This document shows positions 52,505 to 61,391 of a DNA stretch of 64,000 nt, piece after piece; the stretch's first letter is position 1; each line of letters starts with the position of its first letter. Origin of the DNA: Streptomyces sp. SW4 (GTDB taxonomy: Bacteria; Actinomycetota; Actinomycetes; Streptomycetales; Streptomycetaceae); assembly GCA_003248315.1 (NCBI GenBank), contig QKWM01000004.1, positions 5,081,001 through 5,145,000 on the forward strand, given 5' to 3'. The notes under the pieces are model-generated. The model made no database searches. It had not been told where the DNA came from and was given only the letters and a program-made list of their open reading frames with translations. The translations under genes and the position numbers were made by a program.

Positions 52505-52906
52505 TCACCCGTGTGCCGGGGCCTGCGCCTCCTGTGCGATCCGGTCGAACTGTGCGCCCATCGCCTCGGCCAGGGCCTGCAGGCCGGAGAGCGGACGCAC
52601 CATCACCATCAGTTCGTCGACCCGCCCTTCCTCGTCGAGATGCAGGAAGTCGCAGCCGGTGATCTCCCGGTCGCCCACCCGCGCGGTGAACACCAGGGCG
52701 TGGTCGGAGGCGTCCGGGGCGCCGATCTCGCGCACGTACCGGAAGTCCTCGAAGACGCGCATGACGCCGCGCAGGATCGCCGAGGTGATCGCCCTGCCGC
52801 GGTAGGGCTTGAACACGGCCGGGCTGGTGAAGACCACGTCCTCGGCGAGCAGGGCGTCGAGCGCCTCGACGTCGCGCGCCTCGACGGCGGCACGGAAGGG
52901 GTGCAT
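52505..52906 (-). CDS. NTF2/SnoaL-like small protein
   Basis: Unbroken, 133 residues. Cone-shaped NTF2 fold: FRAAVEARDVEALDALLAED, VVFTSPAVFKPYRGRAITSA, REITGCDFLHLDEEGRVDEL and MVMVRPLSGLQALAEAM. Members serve as polyketide cyclases, dehydratases or binding proteins; the FxxYxGr motif belongs to a common uncharacterised subgroup. Divergent from a PadR gene across an 80-base region with an operator-like repeat. A GC-rich stem-loop lies past its stop at about 52452-52478. Confidence 0.8.
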   Translation of the reverse strand: MHPFRAAVEARDVEALDALLAEDVVFTSPAVFKPYRGRAITSAILRGVMRVFEDFRYVREIGAPDASDHALVFTARVGDREITGCDFLHLDEEGRVDELMVMVRPLSGLQALAEAMGAQFDRIAQEAQAPAHG

Positions 52907-52921
52907 CGCCGGACTCCTTAG

Positions 52922-52933
52922 TCAATTAGTTGA
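52922..52933. promoter_or_regulatory. Short palindrome between the NTF2 and PadR genes
   Basis: TCAATTAGTTGA has perfect TCAA/TTGA arms in an A/T-rich island (TTAGTCAATTAGTTGAATAG). It begins 16 bases before the NTF2-like start and 53 bases before PadR. This is a likely PadR operator overlapping the NTF2 promoter or leader. Confidence 0.55.
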
Positions 52934-52985
52934 ATAGGTGTGGAGGAGAATAGTCGCACCGTCGCCCGGTTGCTAGCGTGTCGAC

Positions 52986-53572
52986 ATGTCTCTGAAGTAC
53001 GCCGTGCTCGCCGCGCTCCTGGAGGGCGAGGCGTCGGGCTACGAACTGTCCAAGGTCTTCGACGTGTCGTTCGCCAACTTCTGGCCCGCGACACCCCAGC
53101 AGCTCTACCGGGAGCTGGAGCGCCTCGCCGGGGACGGGCTGATCGAGGCCCGGGTGGTGCGCCAGGAGCGCCGCCCCGACAAGCGGCTGTTCTCCCTCAC
53201 CGAGGCCGGCCGGCGGCAGCTGGGCGACTTCGCCGCCGAGCCGACCCGCCGGCCGACCGCCGTCCGGGACGAGTTCCTGATCAAGATGCAGGCCATGGAC
53301 GGCGTCGGGGTGGACCCGGCGACGGCCCGTGCGCTCGTCGAGGAGCGCAGGTCCTGGGCGCTGGGCAAGCTCGCCCGGTACGAGCGGTTGCGGGAGCGGC
53401 TGCTGGACGGCCGCACGGAGGAGGCGTACCTGCGGCAGGCCGGCCGCGTCGGCCCGTACCTGACCCTGCTGGCCGGGATCGCCTTCGAGCGGGAGAACGC
53501 CCGCTGGTGCGACCGCGTCCTCACCGTCCTCGCCGACCGCGCCCCGGCGGGCCCGGCCCGGACACCGCCTAG
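52986..53572 (+). CDS. PadR family transcriptional regulator
   Basis: ATG at 52986. One lost base near 53555 ends it at TAG 53570-53572, giving 195 residues. The winged helix has SLKYAVLAALLEGEASGYEL, FWPATPQQLYRELERLAGDG and RRPDKRLFSLTEAGRRQLGD. The C-terminal Vir-like coiled-coil helices have RDEFLIKMQAMDGVG and LARYERLRERLLDG. It is the likely repressor of the divergent NTF2-like gene, and possibly of the methyltransferase that starts nine bases downstream. Confidence 0.88.
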
Positions 53573-53581
53573 GCTGGCGCC

Positions 53582-54303
53582 ATGTTCCGCCCCGAGGGCC
53601 CCACGCTGCGCGAACTCGCCGTCCAGGCGCTGTCGTCGGTCGAGCGGGGTACGACCTGCTCGCCCCGAAGTTCGACCACACCCCCTACCGGACCCCCGAC
53701 GCCGTCCTGGAGGCCGTCGCGACGGCCCTGGCGCCGATGGGGCCCTTCGACGACGGGCTGGACCTGTGCTGCGGGACCGGCGCCGGGACGCGGGTGCTGA
53801 CGGGGGTGTGCCGGCGCCGTGTCACCGGCCTCGACTTCAGCGCCGGGATGCTCGCGGTCGCGCGCGAACGGGCCGGGGCCGCGGGGCCCGCCGTGCACTG
53901 GGTCCGCGGCGACGCCCGGGCCCTGCCGTTCGGTGCCGCGTTCGACCTCGTGGTCAGCTTCGGGGCGTTCGGGCACTTCCTGCCGCGCGAACTGCCCGGG
54001 CTGTTCGCCGGGGTGCGCTCCGTGCTGCGCCCGGGCGGCCGCTTCGCCTTCCCGGTCGTCGCCCCGCCGCCGCCCGGCTCCGCCGGCTACTGGGCGCTGC
54101 TCGGCTTCGACGCGGCCATGCGGGTGCGCAACGCGCTGTGGCGCCCGCCGTTCGTCATGTACTACCGCACGTTCCGGCTCGGCGACGTCCGCCGTGAGCT
54201 GGTCCGGGCCGGTTTCCGGGTCGGCCTGCACCCCCTGGAGAGCTTCGGCCGGCGCCCCGACGGCAGCCCGCGCGTCCGGCTCGTCGTGGCACGGGCGGCG
54301 TAG
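53582..54303 (+). CDS. Class I SAM-dependent methyltransferase
   Basis: One lost base near 53648 restores 240 residues from ATG at 53582. SAM-binding motif I is DLCCGTGAGTRVL, the acidic residue of motif II is VTGLDFSAGMLAVARE, and later blocks are GDARALPFGAAFDLVVSFGA and VLRPGGRFAFPVV. The C-terminal part (VMYYRTFRLGDVRRELVRAG) may cover the substrate pocket. Substrate unknown. It likely shares a transcript with the PadR gene. Confidence 0.87.
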
Positions 54304-54315
54304 CGGCCGCCGGGA

Positions 54316-55068
54316 TCAGCCCGTGGCCGGCAGGGTGAACTCGTAGACCAGCGCCTCTCGCTGGGTGTCCACGAGCAGATCGGTGATCTCCAGCAGCCGG
54401 GCGTGCTGGTCCTCGACGCGCCGCGTGACCCGGACCGACGGTGTGTCCGGGAGCCGGGAGATGGTGTCCCGGTGGTGCAGGGTCAGCCCGGCGCGGCGCA
54501 TCCAGTCGTAGACCCGGCGCAGCTGTGCCGAGCCGGTGCCGTCGGCGCGGTCGCGGTACCGGGCCAGCTCCCGACCTCGGCGAGGGCGACGGCCGAGAAC
54601 GAGGTGACGGCCGTGCGGCGCCCCGCCCGTCCGCGGCGACGGACTCGTAGCGGTGCACCAGCGTCGGCCGGCCCGCCGCAAGACCGAGGGCGGCGGCGTG
54701 CTCGGCCGGCGGCGCCTGCCATGCGACGGTGGCCCGCTCCGCGGCCCGCGGGTCCGCCGACCGCGCCCCGACCGGGAACGACAGGCCCGCCGGGCTCTGT
54801 GCCGGCAGGCCGGCAGGCCGGCGTGGCTGCCCCGCCGGTCGGTGGCGACCAGGCCGTCCCGGCGCAGCACCTCCAGCGCCTGCCGTACGGTCTCCCGGCT
54901 GACGCCGAAGTGCTCGGCCAGCCGGCGTTCGCCCGGCAGCCGTTCGCCGGGCGGGATGGTGCCGTCGTGCAGCTCGCCGAGCAGCTCCGCCGCGATCCGC
55001 CGGTACAGCGGCTGCGGGCCGGCGGGGGAGCCGGCGGCGAACAGGTCGTGCGGGGTGGTGCGGGCCAT
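54316..55068 (-). CDS. GntR family regulator with UTRA domain
   Basis: ATG at 55068 with AGGAGGGC upstream. Three lost bases (between about 54840 and 54570) restore 251 residues. The winged helix is LYRRIAAELLGELHDGTIPP, LPGERRLAEHFGVSRETVRQ and ALEVLRRDGLVATDR. The UTRA end reads LHHRDTISRLPDTPSVRVTR and ALVYEFTLPATG. It is a HutC-subfamily member. Downstream of the esterase gene on the same strand, with a consensus site (55135-55146) in the gap between them. Confidence 0.85.
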   Translation of the reverse strand: MARTTPHDLFAAGSPAGPQPLYRRIAAELLGELHDGTIPPGERLPGERRLAEHFGVSRETVRQALEVLRRDGLVATDRRGSHAGLPACRHRARRACRSRSGRGRRTRGPRSGPPSHGRRRRPSTPPPSVLRRAGRRWCTATSPSPRTGGAPHGRHLVLGRRPRRGRELARYRDRADGTGSAQLRRVYDWMRRAGLTLHHRDTISRLPDTPSVRVTRRVEDQHARLLEITDLLVDTQREALVYEFTLPATG

Positions 55069-55134
55069 GCCGCGCCCTCCTGGTCCGTGACGTTCGGTAG
55101 CCATGCGGCCTCGGTGCGCCACCAGGAGTACCAT

Positions 55135-55146
55135 TGGTCTAAACCA
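55135..55146. promoter_or_regulatory. HutC-type operator upstream of the GntR gene
   Basis: TGGTCTAAACCA holds GTCTAAAC, which matches the GTnTAnAC consensus of HutC-subfamily regulators, within perfect TGGT/ACCA arms. It lies 67 bases before the GntR start and 64 bases after the esterase stop, fitting autoregulation of the GntR gene. Confidence 0.7.
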
Positions 55147-55209
55147 CCTGGGAAGGGCGGTCCGCCGGTTCGGCCGAAACCCGACGGCCGCTCGCGGCCG
55201 CCGGCCCGC

Positions 55210-56177
55210 TCAGAGCCGGGGGCCCAGCCAGCGCAGCTTGGCCGCCTCCTGGTACGGGCCGCCGCCCTCGTGGTCGTTGAAGTCGTAGACCTCGATCGCC
55301 TTGTCCTCGTGGGCCCAGGCGTTGAAGGCGGCGAACACCGTGGAGGGCGGGCACGTCTCGTCCTCCAGGGCCGCCGAGAACAGCGCCGGCGCCCGGCCGC
55401 GGGCCGCGAAGTGCACCCCGTCGAAGTAGGACAGCGTGCGCAGCGCGTCCGCGGTGCGGCCGCGGTGGGTCCTGAGATAGAGCCCGATCTCCCGGTACGG
55501 GTGCCGGTCGGTCAGGGTCGTCGCGCGCGGGAAGTCGCACAGGAACGGCACGTCCGGCGCGACCGCCGCGAGATCCGGCACCAGGGCGCCGACGGCGAGC
55601 GTGATGCCCCCGCCCTGGCTGCCGCCGACGGCCGCGGTCCGCGCCGGGTCGGTCAGCGGGTGCGAGCGGGCGGCCTCGACGGCGCGCACGGCGTCGGTGA
55701 AGACACGCCGGTAGTAGTAGTTCTCCGGGGCGTCCAGGCCGCGGGTCATGAAGCCCGGGTACGCGGGCGTCCCGCCGACCGGGTCCGCGGTGCCGCCTCC
55801 GCCGCCCACGCGCTGCCCTGGCCGCGCGTGTCCATCACGAAGTGCGCCCGCCCCGTCGACGCCCACAGCAGGTGCTCGTGGGGCAGTCCGCGCCCGCCTC
55901 CGTAGCCGACGAACTCCACGACCAGCGGCAGCGGTTCCCCGGCTCCGGCGGGCAGAACCAGCCAGCCCTTCACCGGGTGGCCGCCGAATCCCGCGAACGT
56001 CACGTCGTACACCGACACCGTGGTCAGCCCCGTGTCGACGGGCTCGAAGCGGGCGTCCAGATCGTGCTCCCGCGCCTCGGCGAGCGTCGTCGCCCAGAAC
56101 GCGTCGAAGTCCTCGGGCGCGGTGGACTCGCTGCGGTAGGCGCGGAGTTCGTCGAGCGGGAGGTCGAACAGGGCCAT
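55210..56177 (-). CDS. Acetyl-xylan esterase / cephalosporin-C deacetylase family
   Basis: ATG at 56177. One lost base near 55790 restores 322 residues, the usual size of this cytoplasmic hexameric family. Motifs: MALFDLPLDELRAYR, PVKGWLVLPAG, VEFVGYGGGRGLPHEHLLWA, MDTRGQGSAWA, YYYRRVFTDAVRAVEAARSH, the nucleophile VGGSQGGGITLA, and the late Asp and His (EDETCPPSTVFAAFNAW, NDHEGGG). It removes acetyl groups from small xylo-oligosaccharides or related esters. A GntR gene follows on the same strand. Confidence 0.93.
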
Positions 56178-56292
56178 CGAGGACCGCCTTCGCGGAGGGG
56201 ACGGGGTGGGCGCCGTACGGACGATCACACCGTACGTGCGGCTCCGCGCCGTCTGCCAGGCCCTCCCGGCAGCCCCGCACGGCCGCCTCCGG

Positions 56293-56877
56293 TCAGGCCC
56301 GGCGGTGCGTCCACTGCGGTTCGACGCGGGCCCAGGCGCGGTCCCACTCCGCCATCCGGTGCCGCAGGGCGACACGGCGGACGGCGCCGCGCCCGGCGAG
56401 GACGACGAGAACGGTGCCTGCCGTGGTGCAGACCCCGATGGTGAGCGTGTGCTGCCACACCGTCGTGGTGTCGGCGGGCGGCGGCACGTTCCGGCCCCGG
56501 GAGTCCAGCCACACCGCGACCGTCTCGCCCCGCCGGGCGTCCGCCGGGACCCGTGCGGCGGTGGTCCGCTCGGCGCCGTCCGGCTCCGTCCAGCGCACGG
56601 TCGCCCGGTACGTGTACTGCCCGCCGGACTGCACGGACGGCAGCGTGTCGGGCGTCCTGCCGACCACCTCGGCGCGCACCTGCCGGCGGTCGGCCCGCTG
56701 CTCCGCCGCGACCGCGCGGGCCTCGTCGTGCGCCCACCAGGCCGCGGCCAGGCCGAGCAGGGGAGCGCCGACGAACAGCAGGACGGCGACGGCCAGCACG
56801 GTCCACGCCTCCACGACGTCCGACCGGCGCCTCAACGGATTGCGCCGCCAGCGCCAGCCGCGCACCCGGGTTCGCAT
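56293..56877 (-). CDS. Rv1733c-like two-helix membrane protein (second copy)
   Basis: Unbroken, 194 residues, ATG at 56877 with GAGGAGG nine bases upstream. Layout as at 4701-5304: MRTRVRGWRWRRNPLRRRSD, helix 1 (VLAVAVLLFVGAPLLGLAAA), extracytoplasmic domain (YRATVRWTEPDGAERTTA, RRGETVAVWLDSRGRNVPPP), helix 2 (IGVCTTAGTVLVVLAG) and a tail EWDRAWARVEPQW. The intact frame confirms the reading of the first, damaged copy. Function unknown. Confidence 0.82.
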   Translation of the reverse strand: MRTRVRGWRWRRNPLRRRSDVVEAWTVLAVAVLLFVGAPLLGLAAAWWAHDEARAVAAEQRADRRQVRAEVVGRTPDTLPSVQSGGQYTYRATVRWTEPDGAERTTAARVPADARRGETVAVWLDSRGRNVPPPADTTTVWQHTLTIGVCTTAGTVLVVLAGRGAVRRVALRHRMAEWDRAWARVEPQWTHRRA

Positions 56878-57219
56878 CTCGACCTCCTCGCGTCCACCGC
56901 GGCCGAGGCGGGACGGGGCGTACCGGGCGGGGCCACCCCCGCGCCCCGTGTCACGCCACGCGTGCGCGTGCCCGCACTGCTCTGGTACCCCGTCCGGCGC
57001 CCGGCCACCCTGTCGCCCCACCCCGGAACGCCGGTTCCAGGTGCCCGGCCGCGGCGGGCGGAAACTCCGGGGCGCCGCGGCGGCGCAAGGTTCCGGCCGC
57101 CGCAGCCGTCCGGTCGCGGAGCCGGGCGGCGAGGCCCGGCGGCGAGGTCCGACGGCGCGCCAAGCGCCGGGAGGGGCCGGGGTTCCGCCGGCGGGAAACG
57201 GGTGCCACGGGCCCCGGCG
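56878..57219. other. Intergenic region upstream of the second Rv1733c-like gene
   Basis: About 340 bases of very high GC between the Rv1733c-like start and the reductase stop, both on the minus strand. Several G-rich direct repeats of the type GGCGGCGAGG(C/T)CCG occur at 57115-57155. I see no convincing gene, promoter pair or terminator. Confidence 0.45.
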
Positions 57220-57938
57220 TCAGCCGAACCGCTCGATGCGGATGCGGTCGACCGGCTGGCCGCCGGCCACGAGCAGCCGCGAGGCGTGCTCGGCGAAGGA
57301 GTTGGAACCGCACACGTACGCCTCCCAGCCGCCGGCCGGGGCTCGGCCAGCAGGGGTGCCAGGTGGGCCGCGTCGAGCCGCCCCACCGGCAGGCCGGGCG
57401 GCGCGCTGCGTGTGAACACCGGCGTCGTCTCCGCGCCGTACTCCCGGGCGTAGATCAGTTCCTCGGGGCTGCGCGCGGACACCAGCAGCCGCAGCGGCAC
57501 CGTGAGCCCCCGCGCCCGGTGGTGTCGCACCATCGACATCAGCGGCACCACCCCGGAGCCGGCGCCGACCAGCAGCGCGGGCCGGTCGCCCGGCCAGGCG
57601 AAGAAGCCGCTCAGCGGGCCGCGCACCTCGACCCGGTCCCCGGGCCGGGCCACCGTGTGGAACCACCCGGAGACCTCGCCGTCCGCGACGTGGTCGAGGG
57701 TCAGCTCGATGTGCCCGCGGTCGTCGGGCGCCGAGGCCAGCGAGTAGTGGCGCTGCGCCGTGTACCCGTCCGCGGCGGTGAGCCGCAGCATCAGGTGCTG
57801 GCCGGGCAGATGCCCCGCCCAGCCGGGCACGGCGAACCGGAAGGTGGCGGCGCGCGGTGTCTCGCGGCGGATCGCGGTGAGCGTGGCGGTCTGCCACCGC
57901 GCGGCCACCTGCTCGCTCACGGCGATGCGGCCGGGCAC
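57220..57938 (-). CDS. Ferredoxin-NADP reductase-type FAD oxidoreductase
   Basis: GTG at 57938 (VPGRIAVSEQVAARWQT). One lost base near 57345 restores 239 residues. The FAD motif is RHYSLASAP, the NAD(P) motif is LLVGAGSGVVPLMSMVRHHR, and the end has AYVCGSNSFAEHASRLL. There is no ferredoxin domain. It lies 48 bases after the sulfite-oxidase-like gene on the same strand. The pair would move electrons between NAD(P)H and a molybdopterin centre, though the direction and partner are inferred. Confidence 0.88.
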
Positions 57939-57986
57939 GGCGAACCGGGTCGGGGAGTGAAGGAACGCATGGTCCGCGCCGTCGGG

Positions 57987-58590
57987 TCAGTCACCGGAGT
58001 ACCGCTGCTCCTCCCACGGGTTGCCGCGGGGGTGGTAGCCGTTCTGCTCCCAGAAGCCGGGCTCGTCGTGGTCCAGCAGTTCGACGCCGGCGACCCACTT
58101 GACGCTCTTCCAGAAGTACAGGTGCGGCACGACCAGCCGGGCCGGGCCGCCGTGCTCCGGGGCGAGCGGCCGCCCGTCGCCCTCCCAGACGATCCAGGCG
58201 CGCCCGCCGGTGAGGTCGCCGAGCGGGAGGTTCGCCGTATAGCCGGTGTGGGCGTAGGCAACCGCGTGCGTGGCCGTCGGCAGCGGGCCCGCCGCCTCCA
58301 GGAAGACGTCCAGGGACACCCGGCGAACCGGACGCCGAACCGCGACCAGCCGGTGACGCAGTGGATGTCGCCCTCGTAGGCCGAGGCGGGCAGCCGGTGG
58401 GCGTCCTCCCAGGTCCAGGTGCGGGGCTCGGCCACCAGGCCGCCGACGCGGAAGGTCCAGTCGGCGGGGGCGAGGTCGGGGTGACCTCGGCGGAGAGCAC
58501 GGGCCAGTCGTCGCCGGCGTCGTACTGGCCGGGCGGAAGGCCGGCGCGCGCGGTGCGCGGGCGGCCGGTGAAGCCTCGGGTGGTGTTCAT
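57987..58590 (-). CDS. Sulfite oxidase-like molybdopterin oxidoreductase
   Basis: ATG at 58590. Two lost bases (near 58485 and 58323) restore 201 residues. The molybdopterin domain (YedY/MsrP-like) has FRVGGLVAEPRTWTWEDAHR, the molybdenum-ligand Cys in DIHCVTGWSRFGVRFAGV, AYAHTGYTANLPLGDL, PLAPEHGGPARLVVPHLYFW and KSVKWVAGVELLDHDEPGFW. No Tat signal peptide, so it is cytoplasmic, unlike MsrP. Short enough to be a core-domain version. Coupled with the flavin reductase downstream. Confidence 0.9.
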
Positions 58591-58640
58591 GGCGGTGCGG
58601 GTTCCGGGTGCGGCGGGCTGACGCTCCACAGTACGCGCCC

Positions 58641-59135
58641 TCAGGTCCGGGTCTCGCCGGGGGCCTGCTCCGGCCACGCGTTGTACCGCTCCAGATACGC
58701 GGCGAAGCGCACCAGGTCCTCCTCGGGCCATCCCGCGAGCCGCTCCCGGAAGGCGGTCCGGCGGCTCTCGGTCACCTGGGCCAGGATGCTGCGGCCGGCC
58801 TCCGTCAGATGCAGGACCTGCACCCGGTGGTCGTCCGGGTCCAGGCGGCGCTCGACGAGCCCGGCCCGCTCCAGCGCGGCCACCTGGCGGCTGACGGTGG
58901 ACTTGTCCAGGGCGTAGTGGGCGGCCAGGTCGGTGGCCCGGCGGCCGCTGTGCTCCTCCAGATGACCGAGCAGCGTGTACGACACCAGGGACAGCTCGGG
59001 GTGCATGCGCCCCGCGGAGGCGCGGGCCCGGCGGGCGAACGCCGTCATCTCCCGCTGGATGGTCTCCACGGCCGCGTCGGCCGCGGAGCCTTTGGTGGTG
59101 ACGGTCGTCTCATCGGGCGTCCCGGTTGCCGGCAC
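58641..59135 (-). CDS. MarR family transcriptional regulator (next to the membrane protein)
   Basis: Unbroken, 164 residues. GTG at 59135 is supported by AGGAGG six bases upstream. The winged helix is SLVSYTLLGHLEEHSGRRAT, YALDKSTVSRQVAALERAGL and DPDDHRVQVLHLTEAGRSIL. Divergent from the DUF3533-like gene, with strong palindromes in between. It probably represses that gene and itself. Confidence 0.9.
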   Translation of the reverse strand: MPATGTPDETTVTTKGSAADAAVETIQREMTAFARRARASAGRMHPELSLVSYTLLGHLEEHSGRRATDLAAHYALDKSTVSRQVAALERAGLVERRLDPDDHRVQVLHLTEAGRSILAQVTESRRTAFRERLAGWPEEDLVRFAAYLERYNAWPEQAPGETRT

Positions 59136-59156
59136 GGGTCCTCCTTCGGGCTTTTG

Positions 59157-59188
59157 GTTGTAGAGTACAACTTGAAGGAAAAGTTGTA
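59157..59188. promoter_or_regulatory. Overlapping MarR operator palindromes
   Basis: GTTGTA (59157-59162)/TACAAC (59166-59171) are exact arms around GAG. TACAACTT (59166-59173)/AAGTTGTA (59181-59188) are exact 8-base arms around GAAGGAA. The two share the middle half-site. The element lies between the MarR start (59135) and the membrane protein start (59216), in the only A/T-rich stretch there. Confidence 0.75.
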
Positions 59189-59215
59189 TATGCCAACCAT
59201 GGGAGGTCGGGCTCG

Positions 59216-60272
59216 ATGCGGTCGCACGCCCTGCGCCATGTGCTCACGCACCTGATCACTCCGCTGCTGATGTGCGTCGGTATGGGGCTCGCATACATGG
59301 GTGCGTTCGTCACCCCCGAACCGAACCATCTGCCGGTCGCCGTCGTCGGCACCGGCCCGGAGGCGAAGGTGCTCGCCCAGTCGGTCAAGGACGAGGCCGG
59401 GGACGCCCTCGACGTCCGGACCGTCGCCACCCGCGCCGACGCCGTCGAGCTGCTGCGGGCCCGGGACATCACCGGTGCCTACGTGCCCGGCGAGCGGGCG
59501 CCCGAGGTCGTGGTGGCCACCGCCGCGTCCGACATGGGCGCCATGGCGGCGGAGAAGGTCTTCGCCCCCTCGCCCGGCAGCAGGGCGTGCCGCTGACGGT
59601 CACCGACGTGGCCGCGCCGGTCGACGACGACCCCACCGGACAGGGCCTGTTCTTCCTGCTCATCGCCGTCAGCATCGGCTCCTACGCCTCCGTCGCCGCG
59701 ATCGGGGCCGCCGGCTCCGCCCTGCCGATGCGGGTGCGCGCGCTGCTGACGCTCGGCGTCTCGGTCGTCGTCGGCGGCATCGGCGCCCTGCTGGCCGGAC
59801 CGGTCTTCCACCTCGCCCACCACGACCTCGCCGGCCTGTTCGGCATGGCCTGGCTGTACGCGGCGGGCATCCTCCTCCTCGGCGTGGGCCTGCACACCTT
59901 CCTCAAGCGGTGGACCACGCTCGCCATGATGGTGCTGTTCGTGATGCTCAACTTCACCAGCTCCGGCGGCCTGTTCCGGCCCGAGCTGCAGAACGGGTTC
60001 TTCGGCACCCTGCACGCCTTCTGGAACGGCGCCGGCTTCGTCGAGGGCGCCCGCAGCCTGCTGTACTTCGACGGCGACGGCCTGGGCCGCAGCCTGTGGA
60101 CGCTGGCCGCGTGGCTCGTCCTGGGCCTGGCCGTGCTGGCGCTCGCGGCCGTCCGGGAGCGCACGGCGGCCCGTCCGCGGCCGCGCGGCACCGCCGGCCG
60201 CAGGCGGAAGCGGCCGAGGAGACGGCCGAGAAGGCGGCCGATGAAGAGGCCGAAGAGACCGTCGGCGTCTGA
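59216..60272 (+). CDS. DUF3533/YhgE-like multi-pass membrane protein
   Basis: ATG at 59216 with GGGAGG upstream. Two lost bases (near 59577 and 60197) restore about 352 residues. One N-terminal helix (LITPLLMCVGMGLAYMGAFV), a large extracytoplasmic domain (LPVAVVGTGPEAKVLAQSVK, ARDITGAYVPGERAPEVVV), then five or six helices (FFLLIAVSIGSYASVAAIGA, LLTLGVSVVVGGIGALLAG) and an acidic Glu-rich tail (QAEAAEETAEKAADEEAEE). This layout is that of YhgE/Pip and ABC-2-type membrane proteins linked to export or resistance. MarR control fits an efflux role. Substrate unknown. Confidence 0.78.
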
Positions 60273-60329
60273 GCGACTGGGGTAGGGTGACCGACGGCCG
60301 CGGACCGTCCCGGCCGTCGAACCGAGGAG

Positions 60330-60398
60330 GTGGGACCCATCACCGCTGTACCGGCCCGGGTGCTCCCCTCGCTCGGCACGGTCACCGCCGGCAGGTGA
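60330..60398 (+). other. Possible 22-codon leader peptide upstream of the PrmC-like gene
   Basis: A strong ribosome site (GAGGAGG at 60325-60331) precedes a short open frame that reads GPITAVPARVLPSLGTVTAGR and stops at TGA 60396-60398. The GTG at 60330 overlaps the ribosome site, so initiation would need the ATC at 60339 or another codon. Codon use is typical of coding sequence. It may be a real small peptide gene or a decaying start. Confidence 0.3.
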
Positions 60399-60439
60399 CC
60401 GCGGGAGCGCCCCTCGCTCTCGAAAGGTTTCCGGCTGCC

Positions 60440-61391
60440 ATGCCCCGACCCGGTCCCGACGTACCCCCGCACACCCCGGCCCGTTCCGGATCCGCCTCCC
60501 GGGAACCGGCCTGCTCCGGTGTCCCCTCGCACACCCCGGACCGCTCCGTTGCCGCCCCGCACGATCCGGTGGTGACCGCGCTGCGCGCGGCCGGCTGCGT
60601 CTTCGCGGAGGACGAGGCGGCACTCCTCCGCTCCGCCGCCCGCACCCCCGAGCGGCTCGCCGCACTGGTGGACCGCCGCGTCACCGGCGTGCCCTCGAAC
60701 TCGTCCTCGGCTGGGCCGGGTTCCACGGCCTGCGCATCGCCGTGGCGCCCGGCGTCTTCGTCCCCCGCCGCCGCACCGAGTTCCTCGTCGCCCAGGCCCT
60801 GGCCCACGCCCCCGGCGCCCGTCTCGTCGTGGACCTGTGCTGCGGCACCGGCGCGGTGGGCGCCGCCCTGGCCGAGGCCCTCGAGGGGCCCGAGGTGCAC
60901 GCGGCCGACGTCGACCCCGCCGCCGCGGCCTGCGCCCGCGGCAACCTCGCCCCCTACGGCGGCCGGGTCCACACCGGCGACCTCTACGAGGCGCTGCCCG
61001 GGTCGCTGCGCGGCCGGATCGACGTCCTCGCCGCCAACGTGCCCTACGTCCCCAGCGACGAGGTGGCCCTGCTGCCCGCCGAGGCCCGCGAGCACGAGCC
61101 GCGGACCGCCCTCGACGGCGGCGCCGACGGCCTCGACGTGCTGCGGCGGGTGGCCGCCGGCGCGCCGGACTGGCTGGCCCCCGGCGGCTGCCTGCTCGTC
61201 GAGACGAGCGAGCGCCAGGCCCCGGAGGCCCTCGCCGTCTTCCGGGGGCCGGCCTGCGGGCCCGGCTGGCGGTGTCCGAGGAGCTGTACGCCCATGTGGT
61301 GATCGGCGTCCGCGCTCCGGCCGGCGCGCCGCAGCGCCTCGGCCCGGGAGCGCCGCCGCGCCTCAGGCCGGGTGCGTCGCCCGGGCGATGA
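60440..61391 (+). CDS. PrmC/HemK-like protein N5-glutamine methyltransferase
   Basis: ATG at 60440; two lost bases (near 60697 and 61248) restore about 317 residues. The SAM site is VVDLCCGTGAVGAALAEAL, preceded by VAPGVFVPRRRTEFLV, and the catalytic motif is AANVPYVPSDEVALLP (NVPY where PrmC has NPPY). EHEPRTALDGGADGLDVLRR is also conserved. PrmC methylates the GGQ glutamine of release factors; this divergent form with a long, variable N-terminus may have another target. The last 29 bases overlap the end of the convergent phosphatase gene, so the C-terminus is uncertain. Confidence 0.83.
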
